NCBI GenBank assembly: GCA_965247175.1
Contig: OZ252006.1
Span: 1,240,001-1,304,000 of the forward strand
Direction: 5' to 3'
DNA from: JANQMX01 sp965247175
Lineage (GTDB): Bacteria; Pseudomonadota; Alphaproteobacteria; Kiloniellales; DSM-21159
Length of the DNA: 64,000 nucleotides
Shown here: in pieces, positions 1-8,121 of the stretch
Numbering within the stretch: the first letter of the stretch is position 1
Layout of the letters: each line of letters opens with the position of its first letter
Notes under the pieces: model-generated
What the model saw: only the letters and a program-made list of their open reading frames with translations
Told to the model about the DNA's origin: nothing
The model's database searches: none
Made by a program: the position numbers and the translations under genes

Positions 1-19
1 CGAGCTATTAGGCCCAGCC

Positions 20-1528
20 ATGATGGTTGAACCTGAACTCGCCGAGTTTCAGCGACGCTTCGACGGCGGCGAGGCGCAGGTGGTCTGGACCTCGCTGGTC
101 GCCGACCTCGAGACCCCTGTCTCCGCCTTCCTGAAACTGGCGGAGGGCCTGCCCTACTCCTTCCTCTTCGAATCGGTCGAGGGCGGCGCCACCATCGGCC
201 GCTACTCCTTCATCACCATGAAGCCGGACGTGGTCTGGCGCTGTCGTGGCGACAAGGCTGAGATCAACCGGGAGGCGCGCTTCAATCCGCAGGCCTTCGT
301 GGCCGAAGAGGCGGCTCCGCTGGAGAGTCTCCGCGCGCTCTGGCACGCCTCGCGCCTGACCTTGCCGAAATCATTGCCGCCCATGGCCTCCGGCCTGATC
401 GGCTATTTCGGCTACGACATGGTGCGGCAGTTCGAGAAGATCCCCGACGAGAATCCCGATCTCTTCGGCCTGCCGGACTCCATCATGGTCCGGCCCACCG
501 TCACCGCGGTCTTTGACCGGGTCGAGGACCTGGTCACCGTCATCACTCCGGTCTGGCCCGACAGCGGCCTGACGGCCCAGGCGGCCTTCGACCTAGCGCG
601 CGAGCGCTTGGCCGAGGCGGTCGCCGACTTCAACCGCTCTCTGCCCTATCGCCGCGACAACGCGATCGCTGGTGCCGCCTTGCCCCAGCCCAGCGCCAAC
701 ATGACGCCGGACGCCTTCAAGGCCATGGTCGAGACGGCGAAGGAGTACATCTTCGCCGGCGACATCTTCCAGGTGGTGATCTCGCAGCGCTTCGCCGTAC
801 CCTTCACCCTGCCGCCCTTTGCCCTCTATCGCTCGCTGCGGCGGCTCAATCCCTCCCCCTTCCTTTTCTTCATGGATTTCGGGGACTTCGCGGCCGTCGG
901 CTCCTCGCCGGAGATCCTGGTCCGGCTGCGCGACGGTCTGGTCACCATCCGCCCCCTCGCCGGAACCCGGAAGCGCGGCGCCACCGCGCAAGAGGACCAG
1001 GCCCTGGCCGCCGATCTCCTGTCCGATCCCAAGGAGCTGGCCGAGCACCTTATGCTGCTCGATCTCGGCCGCAACGACGTCGGACGGGTCGCCAAGGTCG
1101 GCTCGGTCAAGGTGACCGCCCGAGAGATCATCGAGTACTACAGCCACGTCATGCACATCAGCTCGACCGTCGAGGGTGAGCTGGAGAGCGGCCACGACGC
1201 CGTCGACGCGCTCTGCGCCGGCTTCCCGACCGGCACGGTGTCGGGTGCGCCCAAGGTGCGGGCCATGGAGATCATCGACGAATTGGAGCCCGATCGCCGC
1301 GGCCTCTATGCCGGGGCCGTGGGCTACCTCGGCAGCGACGGCGACATGGACACCTGCATCGCCCTGAGGACCGCGATCGTGAAAGACGGGCAGATGCTGG
1401 TTCAGGCCGGCGCCGGCATCGTCGCCGACAGCGAGCCGGAAGCCGAGTATCAAGAAACCCGCAATAAGGCCCGCGCCCTCATCCGCGCCGCCGAGGAAGC
1501 CGTCCGCTACGCCGCCCGCGAGGGCTGA
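20..1528 (+). CDS. trpE: Anthranilate synthase component I (TrpE)
   Basis: Large subunit of anthranilate synthase. With the TrpG glutaminase it makes anthranilate from chorismate, the first committed step of tryptophan synthesis, in the cytoplasm. At 502 residues it has the normal length of a free-standing TrpE. The N-terminal segment ESVEGGATIGRYSF (51-64) matches the tryptophan feedback site of the family. The chorismate-binding domain shows PLAGTRKRG (312-320), AEHLMLLDLGRND (341-353) and FPTGTVSGAPKVRAME (402-417). Two ATGs in tandem (20 and 23) could both serve as start, and only 19 bases upstream are visible, so any leader or attenuator lies outside. It is separated from trpG by a gene on the other strand, so trpE probably has its own promoter and end. 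Confidence 0.97.
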   Translation: MMVEPELAEFQRRFDGGEAQVVWTSLVADLETPVSAFLKLAEGLPYSFLFESVEGGATIGRYSFITMKPDVVWRCRGDKAEINREARFNPQAFVAEEAAPLESLRALWHASRLTLPKSLPPMASGLIGYFGYDMVRQFEKIPDENPDLFGLPDSIMVRPTVTAVFDRVEDLVTVITPVWPDSGLTAQAAFDLARERLAEAVADFNRSLPYRRDNAIAGAALPQPSANMTPDAFKAMVETAKEYIFAGDIFQVVISQRFAVPFTLPPFALYRSLRRLNPSPFLFFMDFGDFAAVGSSPEILVRLRDGLVTIRPLAGTRKRGATAQEDQALAADLLSDPKELAEHLMLLDLGRNDVGRVAKVGSVKVTAREIIEYYSHVMHISSTVEGELESGHDAVDALCAGFPTGTVSGAPKVRAMEIIDELEPDRRGLYAGAVGYLGSDGDMDTCIALRTAIVKDGQMLVQAGAGIVADSEPEAEYQETRNKARALIRAAEEAVRYAAREG

Positions 1529-1530
1529 GA

Positions 1531-1560
1531 CGCGGCCCCCGGCTCAAGGCCGGGGTGACA
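1531..1560. repeat. Palindromic intergenic repeat after trpE
   Basis: A GC-rich inverted repeat, CCCCGGC (1537-1543) with GCCGGGG (1549-1555) and a five-base loop, followed by GTGACA. The sequence GTCACCCCGGCCTTGAGC on the minus strand looks like the short palindromic elements scattered between genes in many proteobacterial genomes; that family assignment is from memory of the pattern. It lies between the convergent trpE and deacetylase-like gene. There is no T-tract, so it would be at best a weak terminator. Confidence 0.5.
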
Positions 1561-1585
1561 ATCGAGGGTACGGCGCGGGCAGTGC

Positions 1586-2983
1586 CTAGTCCTGGGCGCT
1601 GGCGACCTGGGTGGCGGTCTGCTGCGAGGCGATGATGTCGCTGAGCGGCGTGATGGTCAGGTGCTTGCCCGGCAGGGTGGGCAGCCATTCCCGAAGCGCT
1701 TCGATGGTGGCCGCATGGGGATGGCCGATAGCGACGGCATAGCCGCGCTCCCGTGCCACCCGCTCCAGCTGCTTGAGTTGCCGGCGAATGGCGCGCGCGT
1801 CGATCTCGTGGTCGAGGAAGACGTCGCGGGCGATCGACGGCACGCCGAGCTCCCGCGCGACGGAGAGCCCCGCCGATTTCGGCGAGGTCTTTGAATCCAG
1901 GAAATACAGACCCTTGGAGCGCACGGCTGAGAGCACACGGCGCATCTTCTCCCGGTCCTCGGTGAAGCGGCTGCCCATGTGGTTGTTGATGCCGGCAGCG
2001 CGCGGCAAGCGCGAGAGCGCGCCCTGGATGCGACGGTCGAGCTCCGCAACAGGCAGCTCCGACGTCAGCAAGCCGGGCACGGCCGGGCTGCGGCCCTGCG
2101 GTTCCATCGGGACATGCAGCATGACCTCATGGCCGGCCGCACGCGCTTCCTCGGCAAGCTCCTCAATAGCCAGCGCATAGGTCAGGAAGGAGAGCGTAAG
2201 ACCGCTGGGCAGTGCCGCCACGTGACGGAAACGGGTGCGGTTGTTGCCCAGGTCATCGATAACGATGGCGATCTTCGGCCAGTCTCGCAGCGCCGTCGGC
2301 TTGGCCGCGTTGTGCTGCCAGGCCAGCATCTCGTCAGGGTTGGGCGAAGGCTCCAGGGCTGGTGCCATGGCCTCCGGCTCTGCCTCTTTGGCTGGCTCCG
2401 CGCTCGGCACCAGCGCTGCGAGCGCCGCCGTTCCGGCGCCGGGAAGCGCCAGAGACGCGCTGCTCGGCGGCGTCTCTCCCAAGGCCCAGAGGTTCGACGG
2501 CGCGGCATAGGCCAGCTCCAGCGGCGCCTCTTGCTCGTCTCGTTCAATCTCACGCGCCTGGCGCGCCAAAGCCAGAAGTTCCCGGCTTTCTTGCGACAGG
2601 CGGCCGTTGGTCCCAATCAACCCTCTCGCTTCCTCGGCGAGCTGGCCGGCCTCGCGCCGCTCTCTCGAAAAGAGAGCTGATAGACTGGACCGTTCGTGCG
2701 ACAGGCTGGCGCGCGCCTCGGCTTCGGCTCGTGCGGCCGGACCTTCCGTCGATGTCTCTTGAGGCACACCGGCAGCTGGCTCGATCGCTTGCAGCGCCTC
2801 GACCTCCGCTTCGGGAGACAGCACGGCACCGGCAGCGACCCCCACCACGAAGACCGCAGCGATCAGGGAGAATCCAAATCTGGGCGCTTCAGGCAAGCTT
2901 AGGGGTTTTAGAAAAAATCCAGCCACAACAATGCGTTCTCGCGATAGCCTTCCACAAAACTTAAACAGCCTGCTCGTCCTCAA
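1586..2983 (-). CDS. Divergent polysaccharide deacetylase family protein (YibQ/DUF610-like)
   Basis: Probable periplasmic, membrane-anchored protein of the divergent polysaccharide deacetylase family (YibQ-like). The C-terminal half carries the family signatures IAIVIDDLGNNRTRF, LHVPMEPQG, NNHMGSRFTED, LYFLDSKTSPKS and AIGHPHAATI. The N-terminus has one hydrophobic segment (about FSLIAAVFVVGVAAGAVL) followed by a long Ala/Glu-rich linker. The substrate is not established for the family; a peptidoglycan or glycan role is inferred. The start is uncertain: position 2983 is a TTG preceded by GAGG, and a GTG at 2926 is also possible. Odd placement: it sits antisense between trpE and trpG, splitting genes that usually lie together. 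The C-terminal call is firm, the start is not. Confidence 0.82.
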   Translation of the reverse strand: MRTSRLFKFCGRLSRERIVVAGFFLKPLSLPEAPRFGFSLIAAVFVVGVAAGAVLSPEAEVEALQAIEPAAGVPQETSTEGPAARAEAEARASLSHERSSLSALFSRERREAGQLAEEARGLIGTNGRLSQESRELLALARQAREIERDEQEAPLELAYAAPSNLWALGETPPSSASLALPGAGTAALAALVPSAEPAKEAEPEAMAPALEPSPNPDEMLAWQHNAAKPTALRDWPKIAIVIDDLGNNRTRFRHVAALPSGLTLSFLTYALAIEELAEEARAAGHEVMLHVPMEPQGRSPAVPGLLTSELPVAELDRRIQGALSRLPRAAGINNHMGSRFTEDREKMRRVLSAVRSKGLYFLDSKTSPKSAGLSVARELGVPSIARDVFLDHEIDARAIRRQLKQLERVARERGYAVAIGHPHAATIEALREWLPTLPGKHLTITPLSDIIASQQTATQVASAQD

Positions 2984-3164
2984 ACACTGCAGGCCTCAGT
3001 ATTCTGGCAATTCTCGTTTAATTTTTCGCGAAGCCCTAGTGATTCTCCATAGGGCGGACTGTGGATAATGTGAGGCCAGAAGGCCTAGGAAACCCCTGCG
3101 GGATGGCGCTTTCGCCTGCCGAATCCCGTTGCTATAACAGCCCCCCTTCAAACGGGTGACCACG

Positions 3165-3770
3165 ATGTTTCTTCTGATCGATAACTACGACAGCTTCACC
3201 TACAACCTCTATCACTTCCTCGGCGAGCTGGGGGCGGAGATCGAGGTGTGGCGCAACGATCAGATCGCCGTCGAGGATGCCCTCGCCAAGCATCCGCAGG
3301 GCCTGATCATCTCGCCGGGTCCCTGCGACCCGGACCGGGCCGGCATCTGCCTGGAGCTGATCGCTGCCACGCCGGAAGACATGCCGATCCTCGGCGTGTG
3401 CCTCGGCCATCAGGCCATTGCCCAGGCCTTCGGCGGCAAGGTTGTGCGCGCGCCGAAGCCGATGCACGGCAAGCTGAGCCCCATCGAGCATAAGCAGGGC
3501 AGCGTCTTCGAGGACCTGCCCTCGCCGCTGGCCGCCACCCGCTACCACTCGCTGACCGTGGCGCCGGAGAGCGTCCCGGACTGTCTCGAGGTCACGGCCT
3601 GGACCGAGGAAGGCGTGATCATGGGCTTGAGCCATAAGACCCGCCCGGTGCACGGCGTTCAGTTCCATCCCGAGTCCATCGCTTCGGAGCACGGCCACGC
3701 GTTGCTCGGGAACTTCCTGCGGCGCGCCGGTCACAACCAGCCTCCCCTGCGCCAAGCGGCCAGCGCCTGA
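3165..3770 (+). CDS. trpG: Anthranilate synthase component II, glutamine amidotransferase (TrpG)
   Basis: Class I glutamine amidotransferase that releases ammonia from glutamine for TrpE. The nucleophile Cys79 lies in GVCLGHQ, and His168 and Glu170 lie in QFHPES, completing the catalytic triad. OPGPC-type oxyanion motif SPGPCDP is at about 50-56. I chose ATG 3165, giving the usual MFLLIDNYDSFTYNL start; a GTG at 3156 would add three residues. No good ribosome binding site is visible. A TATAAC hexamer at 3133-3138 could be the -10 of a promoter for trpGDC-moaC-moeA, but its -35 is poor. It is followed after 11 bases by trpD. A dual role in folate synthesis (PabA-like) is possible from the family but the trp context favours TrpG. 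Confidence 0.95.
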   Translation: MFLLIDNYDSFTYNLYHFLGELGAEIEVWRNDQIAVEDALAKHPQGLIISPGPCDPDRAGICLELIAATPEDMPILGVCLGHQAIAQAFGGKVVRAPKPMHGKLSPIEHKQGSVFEDLPSPLAATRYHSLTVAPESVPDCLEVTAWTEEGVIMGLSHKTRPVHGVQFHPESIASEHGHALLGNFLRRAGHNQPPLRQAASA

Positions 3771-3781
3771 GCGAAGTAGCC

Positions 3782-4822
3782 ATGGCGAGCGAGAGTCCCG
3801 ATCTCAAAGCCCTCTTGCGGCTGGTCGCCGAAGGCCAGGTGCTGAGCGAAGCGCAGGCCGAGGGCGCCTTCGACATCATCATGTCGGGCGAGGCGACGCC
3901 TTCGCAGATCGGGGCCTTCTTGATGGGTCTCAGGGTGCGCGGCGAGCAGGTTGCCGAAATCCTCGGTGCGGCTAAGAGCATGCGCGCCAAGATGCTGACC
4001 GTCGAGGCGCCACCGGGCGCCATGGACACCTGCGGCACCGGCGGCGACGCCACGGGCACCTACAACATCTCCACGGCCACTGCCTTCGTTGTCGCCGCCT
4101 GCGGGGTCCCCGTGGCCAAACACGGCAACAAGGCGCAAAGCTCCAGGAGCGGCGCCGCCGACGTGCTCACCGCCCTGGGCGTAAACATCGACGCCGACCA
4201 GGCCCTGGTGCGCAAGGCCCTCTGGGAGGCCGGCACCTGCTTCCTGATGGCGCCGCGCCACCATGCCGCCATGCGACACGTCGGCCCGACCCGGGTCGAG
4301 CTCGGCACCCGCACCATCTTCAACCTGCTGGGCCCGCTGTCCAACCCGGCGCAGGTCAGGCTGCAGATCATCGGCGTCTTCGACAGCGCCTGGATCGAAC
4401 CCCTCGCCCTGGTGCTGAAGGGCCTGGGCCACGAACGCGCGTGGGTCGTGCATGGCGACAGCGGCCTCGACGAGCTCTCGACCACCGGTCCCTCGCGGGT
4501 CGCCGAGCTGAAGGACGGCAGCGTGACCTGCTTCGAGGTGGTGCCGGAGGATGCCGGCCTACCGCGCAGCCAGCTCAATGACCTGATCGGAGGCGACGCG
4601 GCGCATAACGCAGCGGCGATCGACGCCCTCCTGGCCGGCAAGAAAGGCCCCTACCGCGATATCGTGGTGCTGAGCGCCGCCGCCGCCCTGATCGTCGCGG
4701 ACAAGGCAAGCGATCTGAAGGAAGGCGCGGCGCAGGCGGCAGACGCCATTGACAGCGGCGCCGCACGCCAGGTGCTCGACAAGCTGGTCGCCATCAGCCG
4801 GGAGGCGGCCGCCGCCGAATGA
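3782..4822 (+). CDS. trpD: Anthranilate phosphoribosyltransferase (TrpD)
   Basis: Transfers the phosphoribosyl group of PRPP to anthranilate, the second step of tryptophan synthesis. At 346 residues it matches the family length. The PRPP and anthranilate sites are recognisable as DTCGTGGDATGTYNIST, KHGNKAQSSRSGAADVL and GPTRVELGTRTIFNLLGPL. The start ATG follows trpG by 11 bases and has only a weak ribosome binding site, which suggests translation coupled to trpG. Its stop overlaps the trpC start in an ATGA, the usual sign of translational coupling. No unusual residues or truncation are seen, and the call is secure from motifs and context. Confidence 0.97.
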   Translation: MASESPDLKALLRLVAEGQVLSEAQAEGAFDIIMSGEATPSQIGAFLMGLRVRGEQVAEILGAAKSMRAKMLTVEAPPGAMDTCGTGGDATGTYNISTATAFVVAACGVPVAKHGNKAQSSRSGAADVLTALGVNIDADQALVRKALWEAGTCFLMAPRHHAAMRHVGPTRVELGTRTIFNLLGPLSNPAQVRLQIIGVFDSAWIEPLALVLKGLGHERAWVVHGDSGLDELSTTGPSRVAELKDGSVTCFEVVPEDAGLPRSQLNDLIGGDAAHNAAAIDALLAGKKGPYRDIVVLSAAAALIVADKASDLKEGAAQAADAIDSGAARQVLDKLVAISREAAAAE

Positions 4823-5634
4823 CCATGACCGACGTGCTCGCCAAGATCTGCGCGGACAAGCAAGAGGCGGTGAACGCCCGCAAGGCCACCAAGCCGCTGT
4901 CCAACCTGGAGGCGGAGCTGAAGGGGGCCTCGCCGCCGCGCGGCTTCCATGCCGCGCTCAGTCGCCGGGCCGGCGCAGGCGAGGTGGCGCTGATCTGCGA
5001 GATCAAGAAAGCCTCGCCCTCCAAAGGCCTGATCCGGGAAGATTTCGAGCCGGCTACCTTGGCTCGTGCCTACGCCGAAGGCGGCGCCAGCTGCCTCTCG
5101 GTCCTGACCGACGAGCCTTACTTCCAAGGCCACGACGACTATCTCAAGCAAGCGCGCGCGGCGGTCGATCTGCCGGTCCTACGCAAGGACTTCATGCTGG
5201 AGCCCTATCAGATCGTCGAGTCCCGCGCGCTCGGCGCTGACTGCGTGCTGCTGATCATGGCCGCGCTCTCGGACGCCCAAGCCGCGGAGCTGGAAGCCAC
5301 GGCGCTCGATCTCGGCATGGATGTGCTGATCGAAGCGCACGATGCCGAAGAGCTCGAGCGGGCCTTGCGCCTGCGCTCTCCACTCGTTGGCATCAACAAC
5401 CGCAATCTCAAGACCTTGCACGTCGATCTCGCGACAACGATCGAGCTCGCCAAGCAGTTTCCCGCCGACCGACTGCTGGTCGGGGAAAGCGGCATCTACA
5501 CGCCGGCGGATATCGCAAGGCTGCGCCAGGCCGGCGCCAAGGCCTTCCTGATCGGCGAGTCTTTGATGCGCCAGGACGACGTCGCCGCGGCCACGGCAAG
5601 CCTGCTGGTCCAAGAAGAGGGAGCGGCCGCATGA
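4819..5634 (+). CDS. trpC: Indole-3-glycerol phosphate synthase (TrpC)
   Basis: Closes the indole ring of carboxyphenylaminodeoxyribulose phosphate to indole-3-glycerol phosphate. It is a 271-residue TIM barrel with no PRAI (TrpF) fusion. Active-site strands are visible: CEIKKASPSKGLI with the catalytic lysine, LRKDFMLEPYQI, GINNRNLKTL and VGESGI. It starts inside the trpD stop (ATGA) and ends inside the moaC start (ATGA), so trpD, trpC and moaC form a translationally coupled run. A second in-frame ATG lies two codons later. TrpF, TrpB and TrpA are not in this window and are normally encoded elsewhere in alphaproteobacteria. Confidence 0.97.
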   Translation: MTMTDVLAKICADKQEAVNARKATKPLSNLEAELKGASPPRGFHAALSRRAGAGEVALICEIKKASPSKGLIREDFEPATLARAYAEGGASCLSVLTDEPYFQGHDDYLKQARAAVDLPVLRKDFMLEPYQIVESRALGADCVLLIMAALSDAQAAELEATALDLGMDVLIEAHDAEELERALRLRSPLVGINNRNLKTLHVDLATTIELAKQFPADRLLVGESGIYTPADIARLRQAGAKAFLIGESLMRQDDVAAATASLLVQEEGAAA

Positions 5635-6107
5635 GCCGTCTGACCCATCTCGACGCCGAGGGACGCGCCACCATGGTCGACGTCTCGCCCAAGGAGGACA
5701 CCGAGCGGCGGGCCACAGCGCGCGGCAGCGTCGTGATGGCACCCGAGACCTTGGCACTGATCCAGTCGGGCGGCGTGCCCAAGGGCGATGTGCTGACCGT
5801 CGCGCGCTTGGCCGGCATCATGGCGGCCAAGCGCACCTCTGATCTGATCCCTCTCTGTCATCCGCTCATGCTGACCTCGGTGAAAGTCGAGCTGACACCC
5901 GACCCGGAGCGCAGCGCGGTCGACATCGAGGCCACCTGCAAGCTGACCGGCAAGACCGGGGTCGAGATGGAGGCGCTGACCGCCGTCAGCGTCGCCGCCC
6001 TGACGGTCTATGACATGTGCAAGGCGGTCGACCGGGGAATGCGCATCGGCGACATCCGCCTGACCCACAAGTCCGGCGGTAAGTCCGGCAGCTACGAGGC
6101 AGACTAA
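5631..6107 (+). CDS. moaC: Cyclic pyranopterin monophosphate synthase (MoaC)
   Basis: Second enzyme of molybdenum cofactor synthesis: it converts the 8-cyclo-dihydro-GTP made by MoaA into cyclic pyranopterin monophosphate. Its 158 residues are the standard length. Family motifs are LIPLCHPL, GKTGVEMEALTAVSVAAL and YDMCKAVDRGM, including the conserved acidic and lysine residues. The start overlaps the trpC stop by four bases (ATGA), and moeA follows at once, so the tryptophan and molybdenum-cofactor genes share a transcript. This trpC-moaC-moeA-lexA order is a familiar alphaproteobacterial arrangement rather than a functional link that I can show. Confidence 0.97.
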   Translation: MSRLTHLDAEGRATMVDVSPKEDTERRATARGSVVMAPETLALIQSGGVPKGDVLTVARLAGIMAAKRTSDLIPLCHPLMLTSVKVELTPDPERSAVDIEATCKLTGKTGVEMEALTAVSVAALTVYDMCKAVDRGMRIGDIRLTHKSGGKSGSYEAD

Positions 6108-7304
6108 GTGCTGTCGGTTGACGAGGCCCTGGCGCGCATTCTTGCCGCCTTCTCTCCGCTGCCCGCCGAGACGGTGAGCGTCGACGAGGCCTTCGGCCGG
6201 GTGCTGGCGGAGCCGGTCACCGCGCGCACCACCCAACCCCCGCATGCGGTGTCGGCCATGGACGGCTACGCCGTGCGGGCGGCCGACCTGCCCAAGGCGC
6301 CGGCGCGCCTGAAGGTGGTCGGTGCGGTGCCGGCCGGCAGCCTCTTCGAGCGTCCGCTCGGCGCGGGCGAAGCGGTGCGGATCTTCACCGGCGCACCGCT
6401 ACCGGAGGGTGCCGACAGCATCGTCATTCAGGAAGACACGGAACAGGACGGTGACGAGGTCGTCGTCCGCGAGGTACCGACCAAGGGCGTCTATGTCCGC
6501 GCACGCGGACTGGACTTCAAAGAGGGCGATCCCGGAGTCGAGGCCGGCAGTTGGCTGACACCCAGGCACGTCGGCCTGATCGCCGCCATGGACGTACCCT
6601 GGGTTTCCGTGCACCGCCGGCCGCGCGTCGCCATCCTCTCGACCGGCGACGAACTGGTCATGCCGGGCGAGCAGCGCCGACCGAGCCAGATCGTCAGCTC
6701 CAATGCCATCGCCCTCTCCGCCCTGGTGCGCGACTGCGGCGGCCAGCCGATCAACCTCGGCATCGCTGCAGACAACCGCGATTCCCTGGAGCGCCTGGCT
6801 GCCGGCGCAGAGGGCGCCGATCTCCTCCTGACCACCGGCGGTGCCTCGGTCGGCGACCACGACCTGGTGCGGGCCGTCTTGGCGGAAGAGCAGCTTTCCC
6901 TGGACTTCTGGCGCATCGCCATGCGGCCGGGTAAACCCTTGATGTTCGGTCATCTTGGCAAAACGCCGATGATCGGACTGCCGGGGAACCCCGTCTCCTC
7001 CCTGGTCTGTGGGCTGCTTTTCGTGCGCCCGGCCATGGAGCGGATGCTGGGCCTCACGCGTCCGCCGCACCGTCTGAGCATGGCGGAGCTCTCAGCGCCG
7101 CTGCCCGCCAACGACAAGCGGCAGGACTACATGCGGGCCACGTTGGAGCGAGGGTCGACGGGCCAGCTGAGCGCCACGCCGTTTCCCAAACAGGACAGTT
7201 CGATGCTGCGTACGCTTTCCCGCGCCGATTGTCTGATCGTCCGCGCACCGCACGCACCACCTATACAAGCTGGCGATCTTGTCCCCGTATTGCTCCTTGA
7301 CTAG
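6108..7304 (+). CDS. moeA: Molybdopterin molybdenumtransferase (MoeA)
   Basis: Inserts molybdate into adenylylated molybdopterin, the last step of molybdenum cofactor synthesis. It is 398 residues long. Typical motifs are AMDGYAVRA near the N-terminus, STGDEL, LTTGGASVGDHDLV, MRPGKPLMFG and GLPGNPVSS, with a C-terminal beta-barrel domain. The start is a GTG placed directly after the moaC stop codon (TAA then GTG), so it depends on coupling to moaC. Use of molybdoenzymes by the organism is implied, although none is encoded in this window. The following 109 bases hold the lexA promoter region. Confidence 0.95.
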   Translation: MLSVDEALARILAAFSPLPAETVSVDEAFGRVLAEPVTARTTQPPHAVSAMDGYAVRAADLPKAPARLKVVGAVPAGSLFERPLGAGEAVRIFTGAPLPEGADSIVIQEDTEQDGDEVVVREVPTKGVYVRARGLDFKEGDPGVEAGSWLTPRHVGLIAAMDVPWVSVHRRPRVAILSTGDELVMPGEQRRPSQIVSSNAIALSALVRDCGGQPINLGIAADNRDSLERLAAGAEGADLLLTTGGASVGDHDLVRAVLAEEQLSLDFWRIAMRPGKPLMFGHLGKTPMIGLPGNPVSSLVCGLLFVRPAMERMLGLTRPPHRLSMAELSAPLPANDKRQDYMRATLERGSTGQLSATPFPKQDSSMLRTLSRADCLIVRAPHAPPIQAGDLVPVLLLD

Positions 7305-7340
7305 CGATGGGACGAAAAGTCAAAAAAGAGATCGAAAAGA

Positions 7341-7369
7341 GAACACTTGACGTACATACCACGTATAAT
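7341..7369 (+). promoter_or_regulatory. lexA promoter with candidate LexA box
   Basis: A perfect -10 hexamer TATAAT lies at 7364-7369, 45 bases before the lexA start codon. Just upstream, GAAC (7341-7344), seven bases and GTAC (7352-7355) form GAAC-N7-GTAC, one base away from the alphaproteobacterial LexA operator GTTC-N7-GTTC read on the other strand. The box covers the expected -35 region, where no consensus -35 is visible. Autorepression of lexA is inferred from this overlap. Confidence 0.5.
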
Positions 7370-7413
7370 CTAGCTTACATCTCAGGGTTATCAGCAGCGC
7401 GGGGGCGGAACCT

Positions 7414-8121
7414 ATGCTGACCAGAAAGCAGCACGAGCTGCTCGTTTTCCTGCAAGACTACCTGGCAAAGAACGGCGTATCGCCCTCTTTTGACGAGATG
7501 AAAGAGGCGCTGGGTCTCCGCTCCAAGTCCGGCATCCACCGCCTGATTACGGCGCTCGAAGAGCGCAGCTTCATCCGCCGCCTGCCCCATCGGGCCCGAG
7601 CCATCGAGGTCCTGCGTCTGCCCGACAGCGCCACCGGCAAGCCTCAGCCGGTTTCCCGCTTCCATCCCAACGTCATTGAAGGCGGCCTGACCCGCCCCAG
7701 CGCGCTCACCGGCCGCAGTACTCAAGTGCGTGGCAACGAAGGCCGCAGCCTGCCGCTCTACGGCAAGATCGCCGCTGGCACCCCCATTGAAGCACTGCGC
7801 GACAGCTCGAACTACGTCGATGTCCCGCCGCATATGCTGGGACGTGGTGAGCACTACGCCCTGGTGGTCGAGGGCGACTCCATGATGGAAGCCGGTATTC
7901 TTGACGGTGACACGGTGATCATCGAGCGCAGCAACAGCGCCGACAACGGTGCCATCGTCGTCGCCTTGGTCGACAACGAGGAAGTCACCTTGAAGCGCTT
8001 TCGCCGCCGCGGCGGCGCCATCGCGCTGGAGCCGGCCAACAAGAACTACGAGCCTCGCCTCTTCCCTCCCGATCGGGTGCAGATCCAAGGGCACCTGGTC
8101 GGGCTTCTGCGCAGCTACTAG
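7414..8121 (+). CDS. lexA: SOS response repressor LexA
   Basis: Transcriptional repressor of the DNA-damage response; it cleaves itself when RecA filaments form. The 235 residues comprise an N-terminal winged helix (about 1-65: LTRKQHELLVFLQDYL with LRSKSGIHRLITALE), a linker of about 45 residues, and a C-terminal peptidase-like domain. The cleavage site Ala121-Gly122 lies in KIAAGTP, and the catalytic dyad is Ser156 (EGDSMMEAG) with Lys194 (VTLKRF). The linker is longer than in enterobacterial LexA, as is usual in alphaproteobacteria. The stop codon shares a CTAG palindrome with the comEC stop on the other strand. Upstream there is a good -10 and a LexA-box-like repeat. Confidence 0.96.
   Translation: MLTRKQHELLVFLQDYLAKNGVSPSFDEMKEALGLRSKSGIHRLITALEERSFIRRLPHRARAIEVLRLPDSATGKPQPVSRFHPNVIEGGLTRPSALTGRSTQVRGNEGRSLPLYGKIAAGTPIEALRDSSNYVDVPPHMLGRGEHYALVVEGDSMMEAGILDGDTVIIERSNSADNGAIVVALVDNEEVTLKRFRRRGGAIALEPANKNYEPRLFPPDRVQIQGHLVGLLRSY

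Noticed and set aside
593..1453. 286-codon antisense frame inside trpE
   Set aside because: Mirror frame of a well-supported gene, without start signal or motifs.
1537..1555. Hairpin after trpE as a classical terminator
   Set aside because: No T-tract on either strand; its sequence fits a dispersed palindromic repeat better.
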